From Helianthus annuus (lineage: Eukaryota > Streptophyta > Magnoliopsida > Asterales > Asteraceae): a stretch of 64,000 bases of DNA. Each line of letters starts with the position of its first letter. Within the stretch, counting starts at the first letter, position 1. Below, piece after piece: positions 21,931 through 32,516 of this stretch. The stretch covers positions 150,409,692-150,473,691 of the forward strand of contig NC_035434.2 in NCBI RefSeq assembly GCF_002127325.2, in the 5' to 3' direction. Made by a program: the position numbers and the translations under genes. The notes beneath the pieces were generated by a model that saw only the letters and a list, made by a program, of their open reading frames with translations, made no database searches and was not told the DNA's origin.

Positions 21931-24220
21931 TGTCACACCCCAACCGATGGCGGAATCATCGGGGCACGACACTAGCCGAACCAGATTGCTCCAGAGAATC
22001 CATAACAACTATCCATTACCAATATTTTTAAAGATTCACTGTTCCATACCAACGAACAAATATTCAACACATAGTTATTACAGACAGCGAGTTCTCAAAA
22101 ACAAAACAAGTCTAACAACCTAGATTTTATTAGATGAGTTTCTAGACTTTCTATCTTGATTTCAGCAGAACAATCCATCAACCTGTCACATACGTTAAAA
22201 TAAAAGTCAATACATAAAGTAAAGGTGAGTAGACAAGTTTGCATAGATAATAGCAGTAAAAGTGTTTTACGCATAACCAACATGTAACACGTAACAGGCA
22301 AAGCATGTGACTATCGACAATGATACAACCTAACCACGAGACTGTGATGTAGAGTATGCGCGACACATGTTCACCGAAGCGAACACGTGAAGTAAAGTAA
22401 TGTGATCCCTAGCAACCCCTGTCACACAGGTGTTGAGTCCAAAGTATAGTACTATCGTTGCTAGAGGCGGTCTAGTGTAACACTGTGTAAGCATAGTAAC
22501 AAGCATTCATCAAATCACGTATACCATGCGGGAACGGTTAGTGTTTAAAGTGTTTACATTGTGTGTTGTGTTTTGATAGAGAACGTATGTAACACCCAAA
22601 AGTGCGTTAAATGGAAATAGGCTCGAGTATACTCAGAACGTGTACCAATCAAGAAACACGATCCTCAATGGATTGAAGGGCGCGCCGGGTCAGCTTGCGT
22701 ACGGGAACAGAAGCATAAGTCCTCCAAAGTGCTGAAATGGTCGAAAATCGAAGTGTCGGTGGGAGAACAGAAGCTTCGTACGAAGCTGATGCCTACGTAC
22801 GAAGGGACCCTTCGTACGAAGGTGGGTCTTCGTGCACGTGCTGCTTCCGTTGTCCAAAATCGAGTGTCTCCGCGTCGTCTTCGGAAAATCGAGTGTTCAT
22901 CCCTCCAACCTTAAGCTATTGATTAAGCTTAGAGTCGGAGAGGTCTTTGATTGTGTCACGTCTGGGAATTGGGCTGTGTTGTGTAAACCAGAGCCTTCGT
23001 ACGAAGCTGGCTTCGCACAGAACAGTCTAGTTCACAAACATGGATGTTTTTGGCATTCAATGCTATGTTTTCGCCTGAATCGGATGTGTTTCCGAGTCCT
23101 CTTCAAGCTGGTTACGACACTACCACGCTCCACTGTTCAATGAACGAGATACATGTCGTTTTAAGTCCGTTGAGGGTGTAAAAATCAAGTTTAAAAGGTT
23201 TCAAAGGGTTTTCACCCAGGTTCAACACTTGGTGAGTGTGAAATCAACTGATTTCTAACCTGGGAAGCCGGAGCTAGTCCCAATACACCCGGTTAAGTGT
23301 AGAGTTGGGGTGAAAGAAGAAGTGTTAATGAAAAAGTTGAAAGGTTCTTGCGTAAAGCAGGAACTTATGATGAAAAGAAGAAGTTAAGTGAAAAGTTGAT
23401 TGTTTTTATGTGAAAACAGAAGAATTTAGATAAAAATGTAGTGATCTTTGTGAAAATCGAGTGGAAAACGTTGTATAATTGAAGAAAACTGTTAAATCTT
23501 ACTTGAAAATGGTCGGACATCAATTTGGCAGAGTTTCAGCTTAGAATCAGCAAGTGAGAAATGAACGAGGAGGGCTTGGGTATTTATAGAGGGAGTGGGT
23601 TCGCACAGAAGAGCCTTGGTTCGAACAGGCTGCCTTCGTACGAAGCTGCCTAGCTTCGAACCAAAATGTTGTTTTGTGCAACCTTTTCCTTGTTTCGCGT
23701 GTAAGATGCTCGTTTAATGCGTTTTGTTGCGTTTGGTAGTATTGGTAAATTAAATATTTTAGTATAATACCAAGTTTCGAGTTGCGTTGCGTTGCGTTGC
23801 GTTTTAGAGTGATAAATCGAGTTGTCCGAGTAGCGTTGAGTTTGCGTTGTGATAGCGTTTGCGAGTAAACAGTCCACATAATAAGCACACACAAGTAAAA
23901 CACGTAAGAACACACACATAATATTACTACTACTGATAACAACGTTTGCGATTGTAAAGCGTGTTAGTCGTGATAAACGTAGGCGGAGGCGTATGATAAC
24001 TAAACAAACAAACACGACAATCTAAATAATATAGTTCTCTGTAATTTGTGTTGCGTACGCGTTGCGAATATATAAAGCATTTAAACGTGTAGCGGTGCGG
24101 TGTGACGAAAAAGTATTTGGTATAATATAACCAATTGTTTAAATCGAATCCCAGGATTCAAGTTGGTTATAAAATGAAGTAAAACAAACGGGTAACGATC
24201 CGAAAAGTCGGGTTGTTACA
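21931..24220 (-). repeat. Ty3/gypsy chromovirus LTR (D)
   Basis: A 2290-bp 3' LTR: minus-strand start TGTAACAACCCGAC at 24220, preceded by the polypurine tract AAAGTAGGGGAAGC, and end GGTTGGGGTGTGACA at 21931. TATA box TATAAATA at 23588-23581. Contains at least five CTTCGTACGAAG-like palindromes (22760-22820, 22993-23004, 23632-23646), a (GTTGC)n tract near 23783-23803, and the conserved leader intron (22636-22183) with stem-loop. The donor GT is mutated (CTGAGT). Confidence 0.88.
22408..22464 (-). promoter_or_regulatory. Conserved LTR stem-loop, copy D
   Basis: Arms CTAGCAAC and GTTGCTAG pair perfectly over 8 bp. The sense (minus) strand continues after the first arm with GATAGTACTATA, containing the palindrome ATAGTACTAT. 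It sits 172 nt after the intron start. The same arrangement occurs in three other LTRs with different arm sequences. Confidence 0.65.
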
Positions 24221-24228
24221 GCTTCCCC

Positions 24229-25250
24229 TACTTTAGGAAATTTCGTCCCGAATTAGCAGGCGTAACAAAGAGCTGCGAATATTTATATATCATATCACTT
24301 TCAAGTTCCCAAGTGAACTCAGCGCCGCGTTTGCCTTCCCAGCGAACCTTCACTATGGGAATGCGTGAGCGTCGAAGTTTCTTGGTCTCTCGATCCATGA
24401 TTTCCCCAGGCTTTTCCACAAAGTGCAGGGGTCTCATTTACTTGTAAGTCTTCGAGAGGCACGTGAAGATTTTCTTCAGCTAAGCACTTCTTAAGGTTCG
24501 AGACGTGGAAGGTCGGATGCACGTTGTTGAGTTCCGCCAGTAGTTCGAGTCGATAGGCCCTTTTGCTAATTCTTTCCAGAATCTTAAAGGGACCCACGTA
24601 TCGTGGCGCTAGCTTTCCTTTCTTGACGAATCGGATCACCCCCTTCCAAGGTGAAACCTTTAAGAGTACGTGATCACCAACTTCAAACTCAAGGGGCTTA
24701 CGGCGTTTATCGGCGTAGCTCTTCTGACGACTCCGAGCTTTCAGGAGATTGTCTCTTATTTGGTGGATCTTGTCTGTCGTTTCTTGTATCAACTCAGGAC
24801 CGATGATCTGTGCATCTTCGATCTCGTGCCAAACAATAGGCGATCGATATTTTCTACCATATGATGCCTCAAAGGGTGCCATTTGGATACTAGTGTAATA
24901 ACTGTTATTGTACGAGAATTCTACTAAAGGTAAATGCGAATCCCAATTACCACCAAAATCTATAACGCACGAACAAAGCATGTCTTCAAGGGTGCAGATT
25001 GTGCGCTCAGTCTGACCGTCGGTCTGGGGATGGAAAGCGGTACTGAGATTAAGAGTAGTACCGAGAGCGGACTGAAAAGTCTCCCAGAGACGTGAGGTAA
25101 AACGACCATCACGGTCAGAGATGATGTCACGAGGCATCCCGTGTCGACAAATGACTTCGTCGGTATAGATTCATACTAATCGTTCTACCTTGAAGTCTTC
25201 TCGTATCGGTAGGAAATGGGCGGATTTCATAAGACGATCTACGATAACCC
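24229..25250 (-). pseudogene. Chromovirus integrase and chromodomain, 3' end of pol
   Basis: Minus-strand reading: SIWVIVDRLMKSAHFLPIRE, MPRDIISDRDGRFTSRLWE (second catalytic Asp), STAFHPQTDGQTERT (catalytic Glu), PLVEFSYNNSYYTSIQMAPF, ADKRRKPLEFEVGDHVLLKV, FKILERISKRAYRLELL, then in a shifted frame FVEKPGEIMDRETKKLRRS and IPIVKVRWEGKRGAEFTW, a chromodomain as in Tekay/Del-type elements. A stop replaces Arg after VERLV (25171), and a one-base frameshift lies near 24437 between integrase and chromodomain. The upstream part (first Asp, HHCC, RT) is cut off at 25250 by a SINE-like repeat. It abuts its own 3' LTR. Confidence 0.92.
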
Positions 25251-25640
25251 ATATGCTATCATCATCATCATCATCATTATCATACTCAGTAAATCCCATC
25301 AATAGCAAAGCTAAGGTAGGGTCTGAGGAGGGTAAGATGTAGACAACCTTACCTCTACCCCATAGGACTTGAGAGGCTGCTTCCAGTGAGACCCCCGACT
25401 CCATAGTAGTTTTGCATCAAGCCTTGGACACAAGGCGCATAACTCTCGGCAAAAAAAGCCGATTAGTGCATGTACCCCCTTGTCTTTCGACTATCAACGC
25501 CACTACATGATGCATGATTAGCCGTGCAGCGCTTTCAAAGTTATTTTCACGAATTTCGTAAAATAACTTTAAAATTAGTGCAATTTCACTTTTACCCCCG
25601 AGGGCCCACACATATATACATTATATGTGCACACCGCAGG
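25251..25640 (-). mobile_element. SINE-like retroposon, second copy
   Basis: Reverse-orientation relative of 9060-9439, sharing GGTAGAGGTAAG, GTCTACATC, GGGATTTACTGAGTATGAT and a long (GAT)n end (25251-25270 on the complement). No flanking duplication was found; one side is integrase and the other is unrelated, so a deletion or recombination has joined here. Confidence 0.75.
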
Positions 25641-26467
25641 AGGGGCGTGGTTGGGCAGCAATCAAAAGAGGCTTATTATAGCTCTAAAAAAAAAAAAAAC
25701 ATACAAAACACAGAGTAACTCGAATTTATACCGTCGAATGAAAATGTAACATATTTAATGATGCTCTGTTTGGTATGTAAGGACAACGTATTATACTTGC
25801 ACTGACTTGTTTCCCGAGAAAATTTTTCGTCTAAACGTAGATCAATTCGAATTTATACCGACACGTACATAAAAATCCGCACGCAAGAAGTTATTTTTTT
25901 TTCAAGTGAAGGAACAAAAGGGACCAAGTCAAACCTTTTGAAAGTCAACGAGGTTAACGAAAAATTAGTTCTTTAAAAAAAGAAATTAGCGAACGGAAAT
26001 CATTAAAGAAAATTACATCTAAACGTAGATTGAATCGAATTTATATTGACATGTACATAAAAATCCGCACGTAGAACTTCATTTTTTTTCAAGTAAAGGA
26101 ATGAAAGAGGTAAAGTTGAAATTTTGAAACTCAAGGAGGTTAACGACAAATTAGTTCTTTTAAAAAGAAACTAGCAAATGAAAATTATTAAAGAAAATAA
26201 TATGTTATAAATGCATATTATTTATGGTAAATGGGTAAAGTTGAAATATTCTAAAACTTGAGTGATTAAACGTTGATGTTTACAGGGCCAAGGGACTAAA
26301 ATTGCAATGTGATGAAACTTTAGGTACAAAACACAAAAAGAAGAGCAAAGAGATTAAAAATGCAAACTTTGAAAGTATAGAAGGTGTCGGTAAATTGAAG
26401 CATGGGTTAAAAGTACATTTTCGAAAAGTTGGGGGTGGATTTATTATTTTGTATGGAGCAAGGGTTA
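25641..26467. repeat. Tandem duplication of about 186 bp
   Basis: 25829-26014 and 26015-26200 are diverged tandem copies (both contain TCTAAACGTAGAT, AATTCGAATTTATA or AATCGAATTTATA, and ACATAAAAATCCGCACG). The flanks are unassigned interior DNA of the outer element. The last five bases, GGTTA at 26463-26467, are the left target duplication of the gag-only element. Confidence 0.7.
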
Positions 26468-26884
26468 TGTTAGGGCACTATGTCTATTGACTTCGTCTTG
26501 TATCGAGTCGTGTAATAGGATAGGATAGGATTAACCAGTGCTCGGGTGCTAGAAACTGAGTTTTGTGTGTATAAGGCTGATTCCGCTTGAAAGTGACCAA
26601 GACCATTTCAAGCGAAATCACTAACTTGCTGATTCCGCTTGAAAGTGTCTTTGTCAGTTCAAGCGAAATCACACACACTATATATAGGTACACTTGGTTT
26701 TTCATTTGTAACTTTCAGATCTTAGTAGCGAAGCTCTGCCGGATTGTCTCCAGGTTGTAAATCAGTGTTAGATCAATAATAGAGACATTATAATTACATC
26801 GCGCGTCCGTATCATTGATTCCGCCTTTGATTCGGATAAACAACTCTTCTGATCGACTCATTTAGGTCACACAACGATCCTACA
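26468..26884 (+). repeat. 5' LTR of gag-only element
   Basis: 417 bp, TGTTAGGG ... CGATCCTACA. It holds two inverted pairs of the word ATTCCGCTTGAA and its complement (26580-26672), then a TATA-like TATATATA at 26679-26686 that the 3' LTR lacks. Confidence 0.9.
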
Positions 26885-26886
26885 AG

Positions 26887-26898
26887 TGGTATCAGAGC
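26887..26898 (+). promoter_or_regulatory. Primer-binding site, initiator tRNA-Met type
   Basis: TGGTATCAGAGC, the usual plant LTR-element primer site complementary to the 3' end of tRNA-Met initiator, two bases after the 5' LTR. Confidence 0.9.
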
Positions 26899-27086
26899 TC
26901 AGGAAGAAGAGTTTAGTCCAATTGCATCAGTTTTCTGACTTCTACACCTTCTTTTTCAATTTGGACAAGATTTCACGGTCAAAATGGATTGAATTTTTCA
27001 CAGTACATGTGAAATAGTATTTTAACAAAGCCTTGAGAATATCAGACTTTAATTCGGATTAAAAATGACAAAAACAGGCCAAAAAG

Positions 27087-27402
27087 CTGATTTCGCTTGA
27101 ACGTAACTTTTTGATTCCGTTTGAAATCAACAACAGATTCCGCTTCAAATGACTATTCCGCTTGAAATTAGCACTTGATTCCGCTTGAATCTGCTATTTC
27201 GCCTGAAAGTTAATCAGATTTCGCTTCAAAGTGGTATTCCACTTGAAAGATTAGTTCTGATTTCGCTTGAAGTGACATCCAAGAGATTTCACTTGAGAAT
27301 TAATTTTTGATTCCGCTTGAACTTGTCAGTCAAGTGATTTCGCTTGAAGTACTGATTTCGCTCCAAAAGTGATTTCGCTTGAGATCACTATTTCGCTTGA
27401 AA
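27087..27402 (+). repeat. Leader array of 15 ATTYCGCTTGAA words
   Basis: Fifteen copies of ATT(T/C)CGCTTGAA or one- to two-base variants lie in 316 bp, all in the same orientation, spaced about 14-30 nt. They are in the untranslated leader between primer site and gag. The same word occurs in inverted pairs in both LTRs. Confidence 0.85.
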
Positions 27403-27534
27403 GAGGATTTTTTTTTTGTGTCGAGATCATTTCATGTCAACCGAGTGTCAGTCTATTTTAGGATTTTGATATTGTTTGTACTGATTGTGTTTTGTTTGAT
27501 TGTTTGTCTCCAGGTTATTCAAGAATTTCAAACC

Positions 27535-29217
27535 ATGGCTGAAGAATTCTACAACACGTTTTTCAACGCGTTTACATCCGAATATTCTGAGATTACAACC
27601 GTTACCCCAAAAACCATCACAAAAGCTATTAATGAGAACATCAAACATGATAATTTTTACGGAACACACTCAAAGCCACCAACTCTGGAAAGCATTGAGG
27701 ATTATACTTGGTGGAAAGAATGGTTTCTTAATTGGGCAAAAGCTTATGCACATGAGAGCTGGTTCTGTCTGGAGTTTGGATATGAAAGACCGAAAGATGA
27801 TAAAGGAGAAGATCTTTCATTCAAGAAGTTATCCAAAGAAGATAAATCTGAATTTGCAGCTGAACAGAGAATGATTGCTTTGATCCAGTCGGCCATTAGA
27901 AATGACATCTTTGCATTACTTAATCATGATGGGTCATCAAAATTTGTCTGGGAAGCTTTACGAGTTAAAGCTGAGGGGGGTAAACAGATTAAAAAGAACA
28001 AAATTGCTTTATTAAAGAAAGAATTCGATCTGTTTGATAGCATTAAAGGAGAGTCTGTGAGGCAAATGATAGAGAGATTCTGTCATCTAAAAATTGAACT
28101 TGAACGTTTTGAGATTGTGAAAACAAGAGAGGAAATTATTGATAAATCATAGAAGCGTTACCACGAGCTGATCAGTGGCAAACGTTTGTTTTTATCTTAA
28201 AAAATGATGCTTTATATGAAACAATTTCTCTTGATACACTATTTGAAAAGATTGAAACTCATGAGTTTGAATTGCAGAAACAGAACAAGATGAGCAGTTC
28301 TTCACATCAACAGAATGTTGGTCTGTTTTACAAAGGTAGTTTACCTTCGGTGAAAGCTGATAGTTCACCAAAGACAGCATTCAGTGGTGAGAGGACAAAA
28401 GAGCCACAGAATAGCTCATCAAGTTATGATCCAGGTTATCATTCATCGGCTTCAAAAGCGAGTTCTGAAGAAGCAGAGGAGATTCTGTGCAACATTGCTC
28501 TTAAGTTGAAAAATTCTCCGGCAATGAGCATCAATGCAACTAAACAACAAATGAGTTTTCTTGCTTCTGTTCTGGAATCGTATGAAGGTCTTGTAGCTGG
28601 CAAAATTGGAAACTCAGAGTTAACCAAAGAAGACTATGACCAGATTGATCCGGAAGAGATGGGACTCATTGACATTCGCTGGTGTTTGGCAAGTTGCATT
28701 CGCAGAGCTCAAAGATACATGGAGATTACTGGCAAACAATCTCTTGGAGGTGCATCAACAAAACTTGGATTTGACAAATTCTGCAGTTGGTGGAAATGAA
28801 CATCCGTTCAATGATGATTACTACCGAAAGGTGATTTACCACCGTAGCAGAGAAGAGCCAAAGATGATTGAAGATAAACCCAGAGAAAAATCAAGAGCTT
28901 ATTTTGTAATTCAAGATGATGAAGGTTTTGATTGGAGCGAGATTTGTCCAGAAGAAGATCGTTTGGAAAATGTTCGAAAAACAGCTCATGGCAGAGCTAT
29001 AATAGAGAAAAGACAGTTTGTCTTTGTTGCTGAAATTAAAGAAGAAAACAATGAAGAAAAAGATAAAGCTGAAATCAAAGAGAAAACTCGAGAAGAGATT
29101 CTAAGTGAGAAAACTTATCGAGAAAGAAACATTGCTTTGAATAGAATGGATGAGATGCAGGAAGAGTATGAGAATGCCGTCAGCAGCAAAAGATGGGATA
29201 AAAAGAGAGAGTGCTAC
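27535..29217 (+). pseudogene. Copia-type gag, 5' part (UBN2-like)
   Basis: The start is placed at the ATG in AACCATGGCT (27535), giving MAEEFYNTFFNAFTSEYSE. 27700-28145 is a UBN2/copia Gag core (YTWWKEWFLNWAKAYAHESW, IALIQSAIRNDIFALLNHD, KKNKIALLKKEFDLF, ESVRQMIERFCHLKIELE). Loss of one A near 28147 shifts the frame; the reading resumes as ALPRADQWQTFVFILKNDAL. A second break at about 28790 (GFDKF to VGGNEHPF) drops the frame where related gags usually carry a CCHC knuckle, so that knuckle seems deleted. The acidic/basic part 28800-29217 (NEHPFNDDYYRKVIYH) ends at ECY where the nested LTR element enters; it continues at 36428. Confidence 0.85.
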
Positions 29218-29905
29218 TGTAACGCCTCGCGTTTTTGAACTTTCTATTTAAAGCATAGTGGCTTGTACCTTCCAATTTAGTCAATTGTACTCTCGTTTAT
29301 TCCCAATTTCATTTCGAGACTTGAATCATAATGAAAAACGCATTATTTTAATCACATGTTTGCTTGATTTCTATGTCGTGAAATTACACGTTGAAACACG
29401 TTGAAACTATGTAAGCACGTAAAAACAGTGAAATTCCATCTAAATCTCAGCTCTTAAATTCATCGTTGCCAAGAGATTACCCTAAACCGTACAAAAGTCG
29501 GGAATTCGTACGTTAATTCGGTAGTTTATCAGAAAATCCGGGTTAAATCAAGTATATATAATATATTCTAAATCATAAGTTAACATTTTAATTAGTTAAA
29601 TAAATCATGATATCAAACTTTATACAATAGATAAATTATTTTATCTATTTATCAAATTTTACAAAATAAATAAACAAAAGGAATTTTATTGTAATTATAG
29701 TTAGTTTAGGCTAACCAAGTTAGCTAAACCTTTGGAAACAATGAGTCTAACCAAGTTAAGCCTAACTTGGTTAGTTTTATGAAGGAATCAACCAACTAAG
29801 TTAGTCTAAGCTGTTATTAAAAAAAATGGGTTTTTATGCGCGTAACAAGGATCGAACCGGAGACCTCAAGTATAACAAACGACTCACTAACCACTCGGCC
29901 GGGCA

Positions 29906-30446
29906 CAATGTTTTAAAAACCGGTTTTTAAGTCATATCGGGTTGGGCTCTAAAATGGTTCAACCGGTTGAACCGGGTTGTATCGGGTGGTTGAACCGGGT
30001 TACTAGTTAACCCTATAAATTCCATAAAATACCAATTCATCTCAAAAAACAATCAAATCTCAACTTGGATTTATGTAACTGATCATAATTTTATCTAAAA
30101 ACAACTATTTTATTGTAAACTATTAAGCATTTTAAGAATATTGCATTGTACGAGGTGAGTAACAGTTTTAACAACGATGAAATATTGGAATAGAAAACAC
30201 TATGTTAATTACCAGAAATATGGATGATCAATATTACCTTAATATCGTATTTTATTAAAATTAAGAAATCAAATCTTAAGATAATGCAAACCGGTTCAAC
30301 GGTTTGAACCGGTAGAACCGGATTTACCGCCGGTACATAAGACATACCGTATTCGGGTTTTACCGACCTTTATCGTACCGGACTCGTGTCCGATATCCGG
30401 TTTAACCGGTATAACCGGCCGGTTCATACCGGTATTTAAAACATTG
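29906..30446. mobile_element. 541-bp hAT MITE present in 5' LTR only
   Basis: Inverted ends CAATGTTTTAAA...TTTAAAACATTG and a perfect 8-bp duplication GCCGGGCA (29898-29905, 30447-30454). The 3' LTR has the intact empty site at 34344-34353. The ends are rich in AACCGGT words. No coding sequence. Confidence 0.93.
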
Positions 30447-32008
30447 GCCGGGCATGCCACATCCAACCTATTATGGAAACACATTATATTTATGCTATGA
30501 TTCGAATTCAAATCGAATTCTTTTAAACCGCCAAACCTGCATTACCGTGTAGATGGAAACTTCCCTTAACTGCTTCATCCTCCATTCCGGCCAGCTAGTC
30601 ACTTTCCATGATTTCCTAAGCTACCAAATCTCGATCATCAATCACCCCGGGTTTCCAAACATACCCGACACTTCACCCCTATATAACCCGGAACCATCCC
30701 CCACCTTTCACCACACACCTGTTTAACCGGAATACCACCGGAGAAGATCACCACCTCTCGTTCATACCAAACCCACACCCTCACCGTAACCACCTCTCTT
30801 CTTCCTCACCCCGCCGGAAAACCTCATCCCTCACCTCCACCTGCACGTCGCCGGACGACTCCCGCCGGGAACCTGCAACTCGACGGAGGAGACCCGATTC
30901 CGATACCGGTTCGTTTCTCCGACTTCCTTTCTTCGGTTAGTTTTCATTTTCCGGCCAAGAACCGTATACAGTTTGTTAATTATAATTGCTACTGTTATTG
31001 TTATATTTAATATTATTATTATTATTATTATTATTAGATTTAATGAACAGATTTATTATATTCAGAATTTTTACTTTCAGATTTAATATATCATTTAAAT
31101 CAGAAATTATTTTGTAATCAGAATTTTTACTTCTGTTTTATTTTCAGAATTTTTATCTTAATAATCTGAATTATTATTTATAAATCAGAATTTCCTATTT
31201 AAATCAGAATTTGTATTTTTAATAAATCAGAATTTATTTATCAATTTCCAGAATTATTATTAAATTAATATTTAAACAATCTGAATTATTATTTATTTTC
31301 AGATTTATTGAATTGTTATTTTCAGATTTAATATATTATTTAAATCAGAATTATCATTGTATTATATCAGAATTTGTATTTTTGTTTTATTTTCAGAAAT
31401 TATATTTCAGAATTATTATGTTATAATAAACAAATCTACTATATTATTTAGATTAGCTACATTATTTTATAAAATAATCAGATCAATTATCTATAATATT
31501 TATATATATATATATATCAGAATTTTTTATTTAATCCAACATTTTGGTAATAATATTTATAATACTTGGTAAAATCAATATTTATTTTACTCATTTATTT
31601 GTCATATATTTCATTAAATATAAAATATAAGGCATATGATTACTATTTAGAAATGTTAATTTTATTTTTCATAAATGCCTTGTTACTTAATGATCTCTAA
31701 ATTCCCAATAATTAATCAAATCCTCAAAATTAATAGGGTAATTCTCTTGTGCACATCCTCTTGGGAAATTCCTGATTCCTAATCTTGTTCCAAGAAATAC
31801 GCACCGCACTCTAAGGTGAGTATACATGACCCATTTTCGTTTTACACTTTTGGGTGCAATATGTATTACATATCAAACATCACAACACATTAAACATTTT
31901 ATGCACACTCATTCCATATTCTATGTGACACACTTTATTCATGTTAGACATGTTATGCTACTGTAAACACCTAATGACTATGTGTTCATTAACTTCGTAC
32001 AAGCCTCC

Positions 32009-32073
32009 CCTAACAATGGTAGCGCTATAGGTTGAGAAACGCCCCTCCTGTTCTATGAGCAGGTATTGTTAGG
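32009..32073 (+). promoter_or_regulatory. Conserved LTR stem-loop, copy A
   Basis: Arms CCTAACAAT (32009-32017) and ATTGTTAGG (32065-32073) are perfectly complementary over 9 bp. The first arm is followed by GGTAGCGCTATAGG, with the palindrome TAGCGCTA. Located 193 nt after the predicted donor. An identical copy sits at 35920-35984 in the 3' LTR. Confidence 0.7.
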
Positions 32074-32516
32074 TTTAACTATGTCAACCTACTCAAATTC
32101 GTTTGGGTACACTTTAATTGCGTTAAACTTTGGTTTGGGCACATAGAGTAACATCGTTTCGAGTATATACTGTTAACATGATATTGTATTTCACATTTGG
32201 AATTGAGTAAACATTTTAAACACGTATATGCTATGTATGAAAACTTGTATACTCGCCAACATGCTTTTTGTTGATTTATTTTAATACATATTGCAGGTTG
32301 AATGATCAAGAAAACAAGAATCAAGCTAGGGTGGACATTAGAAACCCATTTAGCATTTTGATATTTGATAAACGTTATGTTCATTTATTTGGAACTATGT
32401 ATCCCATTTTGAGATTAATGAAATAAATTAATTCATATTGTCACAATAGTGTTATGTTGTTTTGAGCAATTTGTTCGTCTCATCCCGATGTTTCCGCCAT
32501 CGGTTGGGGTGTGACA

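Larger units (their letters stand above)
29218..32516 (+). repeat. 5' LTR (A) of young element
   Basis: Starts TGTAACGCCTCGCG, ends GGTTGGGGTGTGACA. TATA box at 30680-30686 (TATATAA). 31010-31520 is AT-rich with many ATCAGAATT words. Predicted leader intron 31816-32296 (AAG|GTGAGT ... TTGCAG|GT) with stem-loop at 32009-32073. Longer than its partner because of the hAT MITE at 29906-30446. Confidence 0.92.

Noticed and set aside
27087..27402. CRISPR-like array
   Set aside because: Short degenerate words with irregular spacing in a plant retroelement leader; not a prokaryotic repeat-spacer array.
32079..32384. A 101-residue open frame on the minus strand, exactly repeated at 35990-36295
   Set aside because: It lies antisense inside the two LTR copies; the identity comes from LTR duplication, and the protein has no family features.
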